Assembly: GCF_027489515.1 (NCBI RefSeq)
Contig: NZ_JAIXZS010000048.1
Location: 1-64,000 of the forward strand
DNA from: Novosphingobium sp.
GTDB taxonomy: Bacteria; Pseudomonadota; Alphaproteobacteria; Sphingomonadales; Sphingomonadaceae
Length of the DNA stretch: 64,000 nt
Reading direction: 5' to 3'
Below, piece by piece: positions 7,817 through 16,406 of this stretch. Under the pieces are notes generated by a model that was given only the letters and a program-made list of their open reading frames with translations, had not been told where the DNA came from and ran no database searches. A program made the translations under genes and the position numbers. Every line of letters starts with the position of its first letter. The first letter of the stretch is position 1.

Positions 7817-7845
7817 GGTGATGATCCTTCCTGCCTTTGGGGCGA

Positions 7846-8298
7846 TCACTTGGATGAGGTGGTCTTGATGGAAATGACGTTCGAGAGCCCCGTCGCCGAG
7901 ATGCTCTGGCTGTTGTTGCTGCCGGCAAACGAACCGCCCGTCACGGTCGCGCGCACGTTGACCGTACCGGAATTGGTGCCGCTGAGGCGCGTGTTCGAAA
8001 CGCTCGCGGTATAGGTTCCGACAGGCTGACCGTCCGTGCCGATGTTCGCATCGTTGATGCTGTAGTTCGTGGCGGCGCCCTGCGCAGCAAGGTTGCCTGC
8101 CGAATTGTCGATCCCGCCCGCGATAGTCGGATTGGTGACATTGCCCCGCAGCGTGATTTCGCCCGAGTTGATCGCGTTGAGATCGGAGTTGCCGTTCTGG
8201 ACGATCTGCGCAGAAGCCGCGCTGGCCAGCAGCCCAAACGCTGCGGCGCAGCCGAGCGCCGAAAGGCGGGCAATCATTGCGGGCCGTGCATCTGCCAT
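7846..8298 (-). CDS. Secreted Asn/Ser/Gly-rich protein, possible fibre subunit or nucleator
   Basis: A 150-residue protein with a signal peptide (LSALGCAAAFGLLASAASAQ). The mature part contains many N-G/N-S strand-like segments (NGNSDLNAINSGEITLRGN) and ends with SNNSQSISATGLSNVISI. That end resembles the NSIS repeat of the large protein encoded just upstream, so the two may share a fold. The ATG at 8298 has a good GAAGGG ribosome binding site 7 bases upstream; the frame is open to 8337. It is separated from the large repeat gene by a hairpin terminator, suggesting a different expression level. Confidence 0.55.
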   Translation of the reverse strand: MADARPAMIARLSALGCAAAFGLLASAASAQIVQNGNSDLNAINSGEITLRGNVTNPTIAGGIDNSAGNLAAQGAATNYSINDANIGTDGQPVGTYTASVSNTRLSGTNSGTVNVRATVTGGSFAGSNNSQSISATGLSNVISIKTTSSK

Positions 8299-8356
8299 TT
8301 TCAAACCCTTCACGAACGACGCGAAACCAGACTTCACACCTATTCACACAAACGGG

Positions 8357-8381
8357 AAAAGGAGGGGCGCGTGGCCCCTCC
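8357..8381 (-). terminator. Intrinsic terminator or attenuator between two fibre-locus genes
   Basis: On the minus strand GGAGGGGC, a 5-base loop and GCCCCTCC (8381-8361) are followed by TTTT (8360-8357). It lies after the 510-residue repeat gene and before the 150-residue secreted protein. Confidence 0.65.
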
Positions 8382-8431
8382 TCCCTTTGGTCTTTCGGGC
8401 GCCCGCAGTAGCGCGGACACCCGTGTCAAGC

Positions 8432-9964
8432 TTACTGCGCGCCGACCAGCGTGCGGGTAACCGACTGCGACGCCGAAGCGCCGACCGCGGCCGCCGAGAT
8501 CGAGTTGCTGAAGCCATCGGCAATCGACGGGTTCGACAGACCACCCGAGACACCGACAACGCCGGTGTTGAACGCGGTCAGCGTGATGCCGCCTTCAGCC
8601 GTGCTGGCGACTCCGGTCAGACCGGCGCCCGAGTAATCGGTGACCGAGAAGGTCTGCGAAGCCGAGGCACCGACGCCTGCGATGCTGATCGAGTTGCGCG
8701 AACCGCCATCGATCGAGCCCGAGGTGCCGAGGTCGACGGTGTTGCCGATCGTACCGTTGTTGGTGCTGTTCACCGTGATCGCCTGGAAGCTGACCGCACC
8801 GGCAGCCGTGCCCGCACCCGTGTCATACACGTTGTTCGAGTAGGACACCGAAGCCGACGAGCCGACCGCCGAAGCGCTGATCGAGTTGCCGTTGCCCGCA
8901 CCTGCAATCGCCGCTTCGCTGATCAGCGTCGGGGTACCGGCAGCGCCATCGCTGCTGAGGGTGACGAGGTTGCCACCGTTGGTCGAGTCGACCGTCAGTT
9001 CGCCCACGGTCGCGTTGAATTCGCCGATCACGCCGCCGCCATAGGTGCTCGAGTTGAGCGAGAACGAAGCCGACGAGCCGAGCGCTGCAGCGCTGATCGA
9101 GTTGCCGTTGCCGCCATTGACCTGCGGGGTGACGATACCGGCATCGGTCAGACCGACCGCGACAGTGCCGTTGTCCGAGTTGGTCGAGCTGATCGCCGCA
9201 CCGTCGGTCAGCGTCAGGTCGAACGAGTCAAGCGACGAGCCATCACCGCCAACCGTGGCCGAGAACGAAGCCGAGGCCGACGAACCGACACCGGCAACGC
9301 TGATCGAGTTGCCGAAGCCCTGGGTCACGGCAGGGGCATTGAAGCCGGTGGCGAGGATCAGCGAGACAGTGTTGTCGTTACCGCCGGTCAGGCTACCCTG
9401 ATCGACTTCGACGTCGCCGTCAGCCGAACCCGAAGAAACGGCGAGCGAATTGGCCGAGAACGCATAGGTCTCACCAGCGGTGGCCGCACCGCCGACATCG
9501 CTCAGCGTGGCCGAGCCCGAAACCGAGGCGGACGAGCCGACTGCAGCAAGCGAGATCGAGTTGGCGCTGCCGTCGGCGATGATGGCGCTGCCGATCACGT
9601 CGGTGTTGTTGAGCACGGCCGAACCGTTGCCCGCGCCAACAGAGATCGTGCCGTCAACGGTGAGGGCCGCAGCACCACCGACGCCCGAGTTGTTCACCGA
9701 GGTGAACGACGACGAGGCCGACGAACCGACCGCCGAACCCGAGATCGAGTTGCGGAAGCCGGCCGAGATGAGCGCGGTGTCGATGCCCGCGACGGCGCCC
9801 GGGTTCACCGGGTCGACCGTGGTGGTGTCGGCGGTGTTGGCGGCCGTGACGGTCACGTCGCCGGTGATGGCCCAGCTGTCAGCAACCTGCGCACGCGCCG
9901 TGCTGGCGGCGAAGAAGGCAGTCGCGCTCAGCAGCACGAGCTTCGTCTTGTGAATCTTGGTCAC
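8432..9964 (-). CDS. Secreted protein with seven NSIS-type repeats (putative functional amyloid/fibre protein)
   Basis: A 510-residue protein starting at GTG 9964, with AGGGG seven bases upstream and a clean signal peptide (KLVLLSATAFFAASTARAQ). The frame stays open to 10090 but that part lacks a signal-like start. Seven copies of a GNSISAAAVGSSASxS module recur every 60-75 residues, each closing a run of Thr/Ser/Gly-rich strands. Charged residues other than Asp are rare and Cys is absent. This is the profile of beta-solenoid or amyloid-like surface proteins. A CsgG/HfaB-like lipoprotein gene lies directly upstream, suggesting that it is the export substrate. HfaD of Caulobacter is the nearest functional analogue I can suggest; the match is structural in kind only. 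Confidence 0.65.
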   Translation of the reverse strand: MTKIHKTKLVLLSATAFFAASTARAQVADSWAITGDVTVTAANTADTTTVDPVNPGAVAGIDTALISAGFRNSISGSAVGSSASSSFTSVNNSGVGGAAALTVDGTISVGAGNGSAVLNNTDVIGSAIIADGSANSISLAAVGSSASVSGSATLSDVGGAATAGETYAFSANSLAVSSGSADGDVEVDQGSLTGGNDNTVSLILATGFNAPAVTQGFGNSISVAGVGSSASASFSATVGGDGSSLDSFDLTLTDGAAISSTNSDNGTVAVGLTDAGIVTPQVNGGNGNSISAAALGSSASFSLNSSTYGGGVIGEFNATVGELTVDSTNGGNLVTLSSDGAAGTPTLISEAAIAGAGNGNSISASAVGSSASVSYSNNVYDTGAGTAAGAVSFQAITVNSTNNGTIGNTVDLGTSGSIDGGSRNSISIAGVGASASQTFSVTDYSGAGLTGVASTAEGGITLTAFNTGVVGVSGGLSNPSIADGFSNSISAAAVGASASQSVTRTLVGAQ

Positions 9965-10141
9965 GTTTATACCCCTATTCTTTCGTTTATACCCCGTATC
10001 TAGCCCCGTAGGTACTAGCACGAGCGCATTGGCCACCTTGGTTGAAACATTGGTGACGGTTTGAAGAATGGCCGGGTTTTTTTCCTTCATTGATCTGTAA
10101 CCAAGCCTGTTTCGGGACGGCGACGGGGCCCCGAACCAGCA

Positions 10142-11206
10142 TCAATTCTGGTTGCGCCGCGACGTGCCGGGATCGCCGGCAACCCCGGTAACTGCACCTT
10201 GTGCTGGCGGATTCTGGGGCGCGGGGGCCGCCGGGGGCACATCGCGGCGGTTGCCATGGGCGCTGGCTGAGGACTTTTGCTGAGGGCGATCCTCAGTAGT
10301 CTTCACCTTGTGCACGGCCTTCAGATTTTCGACCATCCGGCGGCAATCATCGGGCACGATCGGCATGCTGGCGAGCACATCGGCCACCGCCAGCGCGATC
10401 ACGTCCCGAGTCGCTTCCTGCAGACGCTGCTGATCGGTGAAGCCGATCGTCCCGGTCACCAGCTCGCCCTTGCCCTTGCCGAAGATGCGGGCGACGCCCA
10501 CGCCGGCATCGCGATAGAACACCTGCCGGTTGAGCGAGCTGATCGCCATCGTCATGCGATCGCCCGGGCGGTACATCTCCGCCGAGACCTCGAGGCTGGC
10601 ACCGCGCACGTTGTAGTAGGGACCGATCCCGCCGGCGCGCACATCCATCGAGGGACCGCCGATGAAATCGAGCGCGGTGAACGCAGTCGAGATGATGAAA
10701 TTGGGCACCCGCGTCTGCTGTTGCGTGGCGAGTGCGGAATCGAGGCTCGACCCGCCGAACTGGCGCAGCGCACGCTCGGTGTTGAGCTCGTAGTAGTTCA
10801 TCGAGAGCCCGCCGGCGCGGATCACCGCCTCCGATGCCCAGATCGCGGCGGTGCCCTGCGGCAGAAACGAACCGGTCGCGCCTTCATAACCGTAGGAGGA
10901 CTTGCCGGTGCCGTCCGAATGGACCGCGATGCCGAAGCGGATGCGGTTGAGCACATGGCTGTCGCGCATGCAGGTCAGCGCCTGCATGATGCCTTCGCTG
11001 GGCGTGCTTTGCGCCGAAGGCGGCGCTTCCGAGAGCGTGACCCGGCTTCCGGTGCCATAGGGAATGCCGCAGCCGCCCAGTGGTGCCACGAGCGCAGTGG
11101 AAAGCACGAGCAGCAAGCCCCTCCGCCGCAGGGCAAGATTCGCGGGCGCAGCGCTTGGGCGCGTTCGGCTAAGGCTTGGCATGCCGCAAATATCCATACG
11201 GTTCAT
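10142..11206 (-). CDS. CsgG/HfaB family outer membrane secretion lipoprotein
   Basis: A 354-residue protein with a lipoprotein signal (ALVAPLGGC, lipidated Cys near residue 46). The core DGTGKSSYGYEGATGSF, then LPQGTAAIWASEAVIRAGG and NTERALRQFGG follow the CsgG pattern (D-x-TG, Q-G, A..R..W/G, E-R..L). CsgG forms a nine-fold outer-membrane pore that exports curli subunits; HfaB does the equivalent for Caulobacter HfaA/HfaD. The C-terminal 60 residues are a Pro/Ala-rich extension. Neighbours downstream are three secreted Asn/Ser-rich proteins, consistent with a dedicated exporter. The start is uncertain: ATG 11206 is used, with 11182 as alternative. No csgE or csgF homologue was seen. Confidence 0.75.
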   Translation of the reverse strand: MNRMDICGMPSLSRTRPSAAPANLALRRRGLLLVLSTALVAPLGGCGIPYGTGSRVTLSEAPPSAQSTPSEGIMQALTCMRDSHVLNRIRFGIAVHSDGTGKSSYGYEGATGSFLPQGTAAIWASEAVIRAGGLSMNYYELNTERALRQFGGSSLDSALATQQQTRVPNFIISTAFTALDFIGGPSMDVRAGGIGPYYNVRGASLEVSAEMYRPGDRMTMAISSLNRQVFYRDAGVGVARIFGKGKGELVTGTIGFTDQQRLQEATRDVIALAVADVLASMPIVPDDCRRMVENLKAVHKVKTTEDRPQQKSSASAHGNRRDVPPAAPAPQNPPAQGAVTGVAGDPGTSRRNQN

Positions 11207-11362
11207 AAGGTTCGCTTGTCGTGGAGCCCCGGGCAGCCCCCCTGAGGGCCAGTGCGTATTATCGGGCGATTCGGACAGTAAGATTACAGCTGCGTGTCAG
11301 GTGACCGGGCGATGTCACAAATCCGGACAGGTTGCCGTTTCCCCCGCACCACCGCTTGCGCC

Positions 11363-11923
11363 TCAGCGCGGCTTGCGCGGCACGGGCGGATTGAGGGCCA
11401 CGGTGCATTCACCCATGTAGATGCGCTTGAGGTCATAGGTCGTGAGATCGCCGGCCGTGCCCAGGAACATCCGTGCAGTGCCACGGACCGGATCGTAGTC
11501 GCTCACCAGGATCGTCTTGAACCGGCCAGTCGGCGTGGTCTTGGCAAGCTCCACCCGCTCCGGCCACAGATCGACGACGCGGTCGAACGCGCCGGGTGCA
11601 TCGGCGGTGATGCCATCGGGATCTTCGGTCACGCGCGTGCCGGGATCGACAGCCTCGGCCTCTTCGGTCGCGTCGGGCGGCGGCGTGGTCCGCTGGGCGA
11701 TAGCGGGCAGATAAAGGCTCAGACGGTGGTGCGTGTCATAAGTAATGTCGTCGAGCGTCTGCTGCTGCTCCGGATTGAAATTGGTCGCATGGCCGAGCGT
11801 GCACGTGACAAGGCGGGCCGGTAGCCGCGCCGGCTCGGCGGCGGCGCTCGAGGCCGCCAGAAGCGCTGCGGCAAGGGCGGCAAGGCAGCGCAGGCTGCCG
11901 GAACGCGGCGAGGGAATGGGCAT
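11363..11923 (-). CDS. Secreted protein of unknown function next to the CsgG/HfaB-like locus
   Basis: A 186-residue protein with a signal peptide (LAALAAALLAASSAAAEP). The mature chain has two conserved-looking ends: LVTCTLGHATNFNPEQQQT near the start and KRIYMGECTVALNPPVP at the end, each with one Cys, so a disulfide is possible. I do not recognise the family. It is the first gene of the minus-strand run leading into the lipoprotein gene, 156 bases away, so membership in the same locus is likely but not proven. Confidence 0.6.
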   Translation of the reverse strand: MPIPSPRSGSLRCLAALAAALLAASSAAAEPARLPARLVTCTLGHATNFNPEQQQTLDDITYDTHHRLSLYLPAIAQRTTPPPDATEEAEAVDPGTRVTEDPDGITADAPGAFDRVVDLWPERVELAKTTPTGRFKTILVSDYDPVRGTARMFLGTAGDLTTYDLKRIYMGECTVALNPPVPRKPR

Positions 11924-12100
11924 GATGTTCGCTATCCGACGGGTTCGCATCCCCGCGCTGCTAGGAACCAACCGTGACTCTGCCGTGACGATACGCAGCC
12001 TTGTGGGTCTGCCCGCAGATCGGGCGCGTTCTGGCACACTTCGCGCAGCTGGTGGGGCGGCCGACTGGAAACTGTCGCACAAGCGGCGTACTGGAATCGC

Positions 12101-12871
12101 GTGACCAGCCTGCGTTTCCGACGTCCGAAATCGCCGCCACGCCGCGCGTTCCTCGCGGCAGCGGCGAGCTGTGCGCTTCTGCCGATTGCCGCACAGGCCG
12201 AGCCGGCGCTTTTGGCCCCCCTCGCGGTGCCGATTGCCCCTACGCCGGGCTCGATTGGCGCCGCGCCCGATGCCGTGCGCGAGGATGCTGCGCGCTGCCT
12301 CACGCTCGCCGTCGCCTATGAAGCGGGCAACCAGCCCCGCGCCGGGCAGGAAGCGGTTGCCGAGGTCGTGCTGAACCGGCTGGCGCATCCTTCGTTTCCC
12401 AAGAGCGTGTGCGGCGTTGTCTGGCAGGGCTGGCGACGCGGGACGGGGTGCCAGTTCACGTTCGTGTGCGACGGGGCGCTGACGCGGCGGCTGGACGACC
12501 GCACGATCCGCGCCGCGCGCATGGTGGCGCAGGCGGCGCTGGGCGGCACAGCGCCGCGCCGGGTTGCGGGCGCGCTCAATTACCACGCGACATATGTCCA
12601 GCCAGGCTGGGCCGCTGCGCTCGATCCGGTCGGCCGGATCGGGGCGCATGTCTTCTACCGGCCGCTCGCCGGGGGACAGGCAGAAGGCGCCGCAATAGCC
12701 GGGCAGGCTGCCGCCTGGGAAGAACCGGATCACAGCGTGATCGCGCGGGCCTGGGCGCGTTACCGCGGTGTTGACGAAGGGCCGAGCGCCGCGCCGCTGC
12801 TGCCGCCTCCCGCCTCCACCCAGCCTGCACCGAGGCCCTTTGCGCCCTGGGGCCTTCCGCTTCGGCCCTGA
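12101..12871 (+). CDS. SleB-type cell wall hydrolase
   Basis: A 256-residue exported protein starting at GTG 12101. A signal peptide (FLAAAASCALLPIAAQA) precedes a Hydrolase_2/SleB domain at about residues 65-185. Characteristic segments are LAVAYEAGNQPRAGQEAVAE, VVLNRLAHPSFP, VCGVVWQ and CQFTFVCDG, with catalytic Glu expected in the first. The family cleaves peptidoglycan glycan strands; in alphaproteobacteria it serves wall turnover rather than spore germination. The C-terminal 70 residues are Pro/Ala-rich. It is convergent with gspK and could make room in the wall for the adjacent secretion machine, which is inference. Confidence 0.85.
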   Translation: MTSLRFRRPKSPPRRAFLAAAASCALLPIAAQAEPALLAPLAVPIAPTPGSIGAAPDAVREDAARCLTLAVAYEAGNQPRAGQEAVAEVVLNRLAHPSFPKSVCGVVWQGWRRGTGCQFTFVCDGALTRRLDDRTIRAARMVAQAALGGTAPRRVAGALNYHATYVQPGWAAALDPVGRIGAHVFYRPLAGGQAEGAAIAGQAAAWEEPDHSVIARAWARYRGVDEGPSAAPLLPPPASTQPAPRPFAPWGLPLRP

Positions 12872-12890
12872 ACCCCACTGGCCCTGAGCT

Positions 12891-13748
12891 CTACTGGCCC
12901 CAGCGCAGCACATAAGGCTGGCGCGGCTTGCCGGTGATCTCCACCACCACGCGGCGCTGCGCCTGCGCGCTCCCGGAGCCGCGCGCAACCGCGATGATCG
13001 TCACCACCCGCCCGCTCCAGTCGGCCGGGTCGTTGATGGCGAGCGCGGGGCGCTGGCCGGCAATCTCGCGCTGGCGCTCGATCACGTCGGGTGAATTGCG
13101 ATCCCCGTCGTTCATCACCTGGATCGCCAGCGGATCGGCATAGCGCTTGTCGAACGAGGTTCCGTTGACCTCGACCGTGGCGACCCGCGCGATCCGCTCG
13201 ACCAGCGCGGGGGTGAAACCGCGGATGTCGCCGAGCTCCTCGACGCTCTGCGGCGGGCCGTTGCGCGAAGCAAAGCCGCGGGGGAGGTAGGTATCGGTCT
13301 CGGCACCGTTCGCGCGGGGCTCGTCGTCCTGGTCGATCCAGTCGTCGAAGCTGTCGCGCAGCGTTTCCACTTGCGCTTGCGGCAGGCCAAGCGCGCTCAT
13401 CAGCCAGCCGATGTTCTCGCCGTCGATGCGGTTTATCATGATCTTGCCCGCTTCGTCCTCGATGCGGATGGCGACAGGCACGCCGCCCCAGCTCTCGTTG
13501 TAGGTCCGCCCGTCGATCGCCCAGCGCGAGGCAAGGCCCGGCCGGGTGAGATTGGCGAGCGCGATCTCCACCCCCGCATCGGCGGCGGCGATGAGCCGTG
13601 CGCGCGTGGTTTCCGCCTCCAGCGTATCGAGCCGCGTCGCGGTGAAGGCCGCTGCCCCCGCCGCGACCGCCGCCATCACGCCGATGCCCGCCACCACGGC
13701 GAGCATCGCGTAGCCGCGCTCGCGGGGTCCGGGGCGCTGGGACTGCAT
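12891..13748 (-). CDS. gspK: Type II secretion system minor pseudopilin GspK
   Basis: A 285-residue pseudopilin. The prepilin cleavage site is RERG before YAMLAVVAGIGVM, with the usual hydrophobic helix. As in other GspK proteins the Glu at position 5 of the mature chain is absent. The large globular domain contains the SAM-like helical insert (VETLRDSFDDWIDQDDEPR, then LGDIRGFTPALVERI). GspK caps the pseudopilus tip with GspI and GspJ. Its ATG overlaps the gspD stop by one base, and it is the last gene of the operon. Confidence 0.93.
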   Translation of the reverse strand: MQSQRPGPRERGYAMLAVVAGIGVMAAVAAGAAAFTATRLDTLEAETTRARLIAAADAGVEIALANLTRPGLASRWAIDGRTYNESWGGVPVAIRIEDEAGKIMINRIDGENIGWLMSALGLPQAQVETLRDSFDDWIDQDDEPRANGAETDTYLPRGFASRNGPPQSVEELGDIRGFTPALVERIARVATVEVNGTSFDKRYADPLAIQVMNDGDRNSPDVIERQREIAGQRPALAINDPADWSGRVVTIIAVARGSGSAQAQRRVVVEITGKPRQPYVLRWGQ

Positions 13749-15847
13749 CAGGGGATCTTGCCCTTGGTCTTGAACGGCTCGACCGACTGGATCTTGGCCC
13801 GCAGTTCCTCGGTGATTGCGGTCATGTCATCGGGCGTGCGCAGGACATGGGGCTTGATCAGGATGATCAGCTCGGTGCGCTTTTCCGAGTTGTCGTTGTT
13901 GCCGAACAGCAGCCCGCCAAGCACCGGAATGCGCGAGAGGATCGGCAGGCCGTTCTTCCCGAAGCTCTTGTTGTCGCGGAAGAGGCCGCCGAGCGCGATA
14001 ACCTGCCCGTCCTGCACCGAAACCGTGGTGGCAACGCGCCGGGTGGTGATCGTCGGCGAGTTGGTCACCCCGCTCTTGGTCGGCTGGACGTCGCTGACTT
14101 CCTGCGAGATGTCGAGCAGCACCGCCCCGCTCGCGTTGACGCGCGGGGTGATCTTGAGGATCACGCCGGTATCGCGGTACTCGACCGAGTTGGCCGAAAG
14201 CAGATTGCCCGAGCCGCCGCCGCCGCCCAGCGGGGTGACTTGCTGCGACAACACCGGCACCTGATCGCCCACCTGCAGCGCGGCGGTCTGGTTGTTGAGT
14301 ACCATCAGCTTGGGCGCAGAGACGACCTTCACCGTGGTGCGTCCCTCCAGCGCATTGAGCGTCGCGCGGATGTCGTTGCGGTTCGAATAAAAGAACGAGA
14401 AGCCGGGGAACTGCCGCGTCGGCGCGCCGGTCTCGCCTTCGCTGAGGGCGAAGTTGGCGTTGCCCTGCTGGAAGTTCCACTGCACCCCGTAGCGCAGCGC
14501 GTCATTGAGCCCGACTTCCGTGATCGCGGCCTCGATCATCACCTGCAGCGGCGGCACATCGAGCTTGCGTAGCGCATCCTCGACGATCGCGTAGTCATGG
14601 CCCGAGCCATAGACGACGACGGCATTGTTCACCTCGTCCGCCGAAACGCGGACCTTGAGGCCAGAGCCGCCGGCATCCTGCCCGTTGCCGCCGAAGCCGC
14701 CGCTACCGATGCCATTCTGGCCCGCTGCAGGGGTCTGGCGCGCCGGTCCGTTCTGACCCTGCGCGGCGCCATCTGCGCCGCTGCGCGGTTCGGGGGCGAA
14801 GGGATCGGGGTTCTCCGAAAGGCCGCCGCTGCTGCCGCCGCCGCCGAGGCCGAAGCTGGCGTTGAGCGTCTTCACGAGATCGCGCGCGCGGCTGTTCTGC
14901 ACGCGGTAGACGTAGAGCCGCGCCTCGTTGCTGGTCCCTTCGCGGTCGAGCACCTCGACCCAGCGGCGCACATCCTCAAGATACTGCTTCTGCGCGCTGA
15001 TCGCGATCACACCGTTGATCTTTTCCATGCCGATCAGGCGGACAAGCCCGCGCGTCGGTGCATCGGGCGCGTTGATGAGCTTTTCGAGCTCGGGCACGAT
15101 CAGGCGGCTGTCGAGGTTCTGCGGCACGTAGAGCGCGAAGGACATCGAGCGCAGCCAGTTGACGTCGAACTGGGAGATCACCTCGTGCACGCTCTTGCGT
15201 TGGGCCTCGGTGCCCGCGATCACCAGCGCGTTCTGCGTGGTATCGAGCGACTGGACCGCGCCGGGCACCACCGTATCGAGCAGCTTCCTGAGCTCCTCGG
15301 CATTGGCGAACTGCAGCCGCACCGTCTCGCTGCCGAAGCCGCGATCGGGGAGGAATTCGGTGCCGCGCGCCTTGGCCGCGTCGACCGTCATGATGCGGTA
15401 GCCGGTGCCTTCCCACACCATCGCGAGGTTCGCCTTCTTGAGCGAGGCCTCGAACAGATCGAGCAGCTGCTGGCGGCTGACCGGCCCCGCCGTCGTCAGG
15501 CCCACGTCGATATCGCCCTCGACGCTGACGGTATAGGGAATGCGCAGCGTGTCGCGCAGCACGATCTGGGCAAGGGTGCGCACGTCGGCGCTGGGGATGG
15601 TGAACTCGATGTTGCCCTTGGGCGCGGTGCGGGTGCTCTCGCCGCTGATGCCGGGGAGGGCAGGGGCCGGCTCGGTGCCGCCGACAAGCGCCGTGGTGAC
15701 GCCCTCGGGACGCGGGCTGGGGGCGGTCGGAGTGGCGGGCAGCGCCCGCTCGACCGGTTGCACCGCCGCTTTGGGCGCGCAGCCCGTGACGGCCGCGAGC
15801 GCGAGGGCCGAGATGCCGACCAGGTGGATCGTGGGGTGCTTATTCAC
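13748..15847 (-). CDS. gspD: Type II secretion system secretin GspD
   Basis: A 699-residue outer-membrane secretin. The start is GTG 15847, inside the last codons of gspC (8-base overlap GTGAATAA). The signal has a lipobox with Cys23 (LAAVTGC), so it is probably a lipoprotein secretin that reaches the outer membrane without a separate pilotin. N0-N3 ring domains are followed by a Gly/Ser-rich N3 loop (about residues 315-390) and the secretin core, which includes VPVLSQQVTPLGGGGG, VEYRDTGVILKITPRVN and GLPILSRIPVLGGLLFG. It forms the exit channel for folded exoproteins. Confidence 0.96.
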   Translation of the reverse strand: MNKHPTIHLVGISALALAAVTGCAPKAAVQPVERALPATPTAPSPRPEGVTTALVGGTEPAPALPGISGESTRTAPKGNIEFTIPSADVRTLAQIVLRDTLRIPYTVSVEGDIDVGLTTAGPVSRQQLLDLFEASLKKANLAMVWEGTGYRIMTVDAAKARGTEFLPDRGFGSETVRLQFANAEELRKLLDTVVPGAVQSLDTTQNALVIAGTEAQRKSVHEVISQFDVNWLRSMSFALYVPQNLDSRLIVPELEKLINAPDAPTRGLVRLIGMEKINGVIAISAQKQYLEDVRRWVEVLDREGTSNEARLYVYRVQNSRARDLVKTLNASFGLGGGGSSGGLSENPDPFAPEPRSGADGAAQGQNGPARQTPAAGQNGIGSGGFGGNGQDAGGSGLKVRVSADEVNNAVVVYGSGHDYAIVEDALRKLDVPPLQVMIEAAITEVGLNDALRYGVQWNFQQGNANFALSEGETGAPTRQFPGFSFFYSNRNDIRATLNALEGRTTVKVVSAPKLMVLNNQTAALQVGDQVPVLSQQVTPLGGGGGSGNLLSANSVEYRDTGVILKITPRVNASGAVLLDISQEVSDVQPTKSGVTNSPTITTRRVATTVSVQDGQVIALGGLFRDNKSFGKNGLPILSRIPVLGGLLFGNNDNSEKRTELIILIKPHVLRTPDDMTAITEELRAKIQSVEPFKTKGKIP

Positions 15848-16406
15848 TGTCGCTCTCGCTCTCGCTGGAATCTGGGGCGGAATTTCCCGCCGGTGCACTG
15901 GCGCCGAAGCCGATGCGCATGATCTTGCCGGCCTTGCGGAAGCGGGCGCCATCCGCCTCGATCCGCAGCAATTGCCAGCCCCGGTATAGGCCGCCCGGCG
16001 CCATGCGCAGCACACGGCCACCTTCCTCGCGCAGCAGCAGCGCCTGTGCCCGGCCGACGCGTGCTGCACCCAGCACGAAGGTCCCATCGAGCGGACCGAC
16101 CGGTTTCGGCGCCACTGCACCGGGGCTTGCTGCATCGAGTTCAGCCACCCGCGCACCGATCACGCGCAGCGGCGAGAACAGCGAGGCGCGCCCGCTCAAA
16201 TCGGGCGCGCCGACATCGGTGATCGCTGGCAGGCGCCGGTCCGGCGCGCGCGCAACGCCGATGGCCGGCGGCACGGCTGCGCCTTGCGGCAGCGCCAGTT
16301 GCAGCGCGGCGCCCGCCAGCAGAACCAGCGCAAGCCCCGCAGGCAGCAGCGCACCGTTCGCCCTATCGGGCCGGTACGAAAGGAGCCGTTGCTTCAAGTC
16401 TGACAT
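15840..16406 (-). CDS. gspC: Type II secretion system protein GspC
   Basis: A 188-residue bitopic protein. One membrane helix near residues 20-40 (LLPAGLALVLLAGAALQLAL) is followed by a periplasmic homology region (VGPLDGTFVLGAARVG, LLREEGGRVLRMAPGGLYRGWQLLRIEADGA shortened here in the middle). It has no PDZ domain, so it is at the short end of the family. The C-terminus is an acidic Ser tail (SSESESDSE). GspC links the inner-membrane platform to the secretin. The assignment rests on length, topology and position directly before gspD. Confidence 0.8.
   Translation of the reverse strand: MSDLKQRLLSYRPDRANGALLPAGLALVLLAGAALQLALPQGAAVPPAIGVARAPDRRLPAITDVGAPDLSGRASLFSPLRVIGARVAELDAASPGAVAPKPVGPLDGTFVLGAARVGRAQALLLREEGGRVLRMAPGGLYRGWQLLRIEADGARFRKAGKIMRIGFGASAPAGNSAPDSSESESDSE

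Noticed and set aside
8432..9964. Regularly spaced DNA repeats resembling a CRISPR array
   Set aside because: The periodic element encodes the NSIS modules in frame, the spacing is about 200 bases, and the repeats are not identical. No cas genes are present.
8069..10003. A 644-codon plus-strand open frame opposite the fibre locus
   Set aside because: Its repetitive Arg/Asp/Ala composition is the mirror of the NSIS repeats on the other strand.
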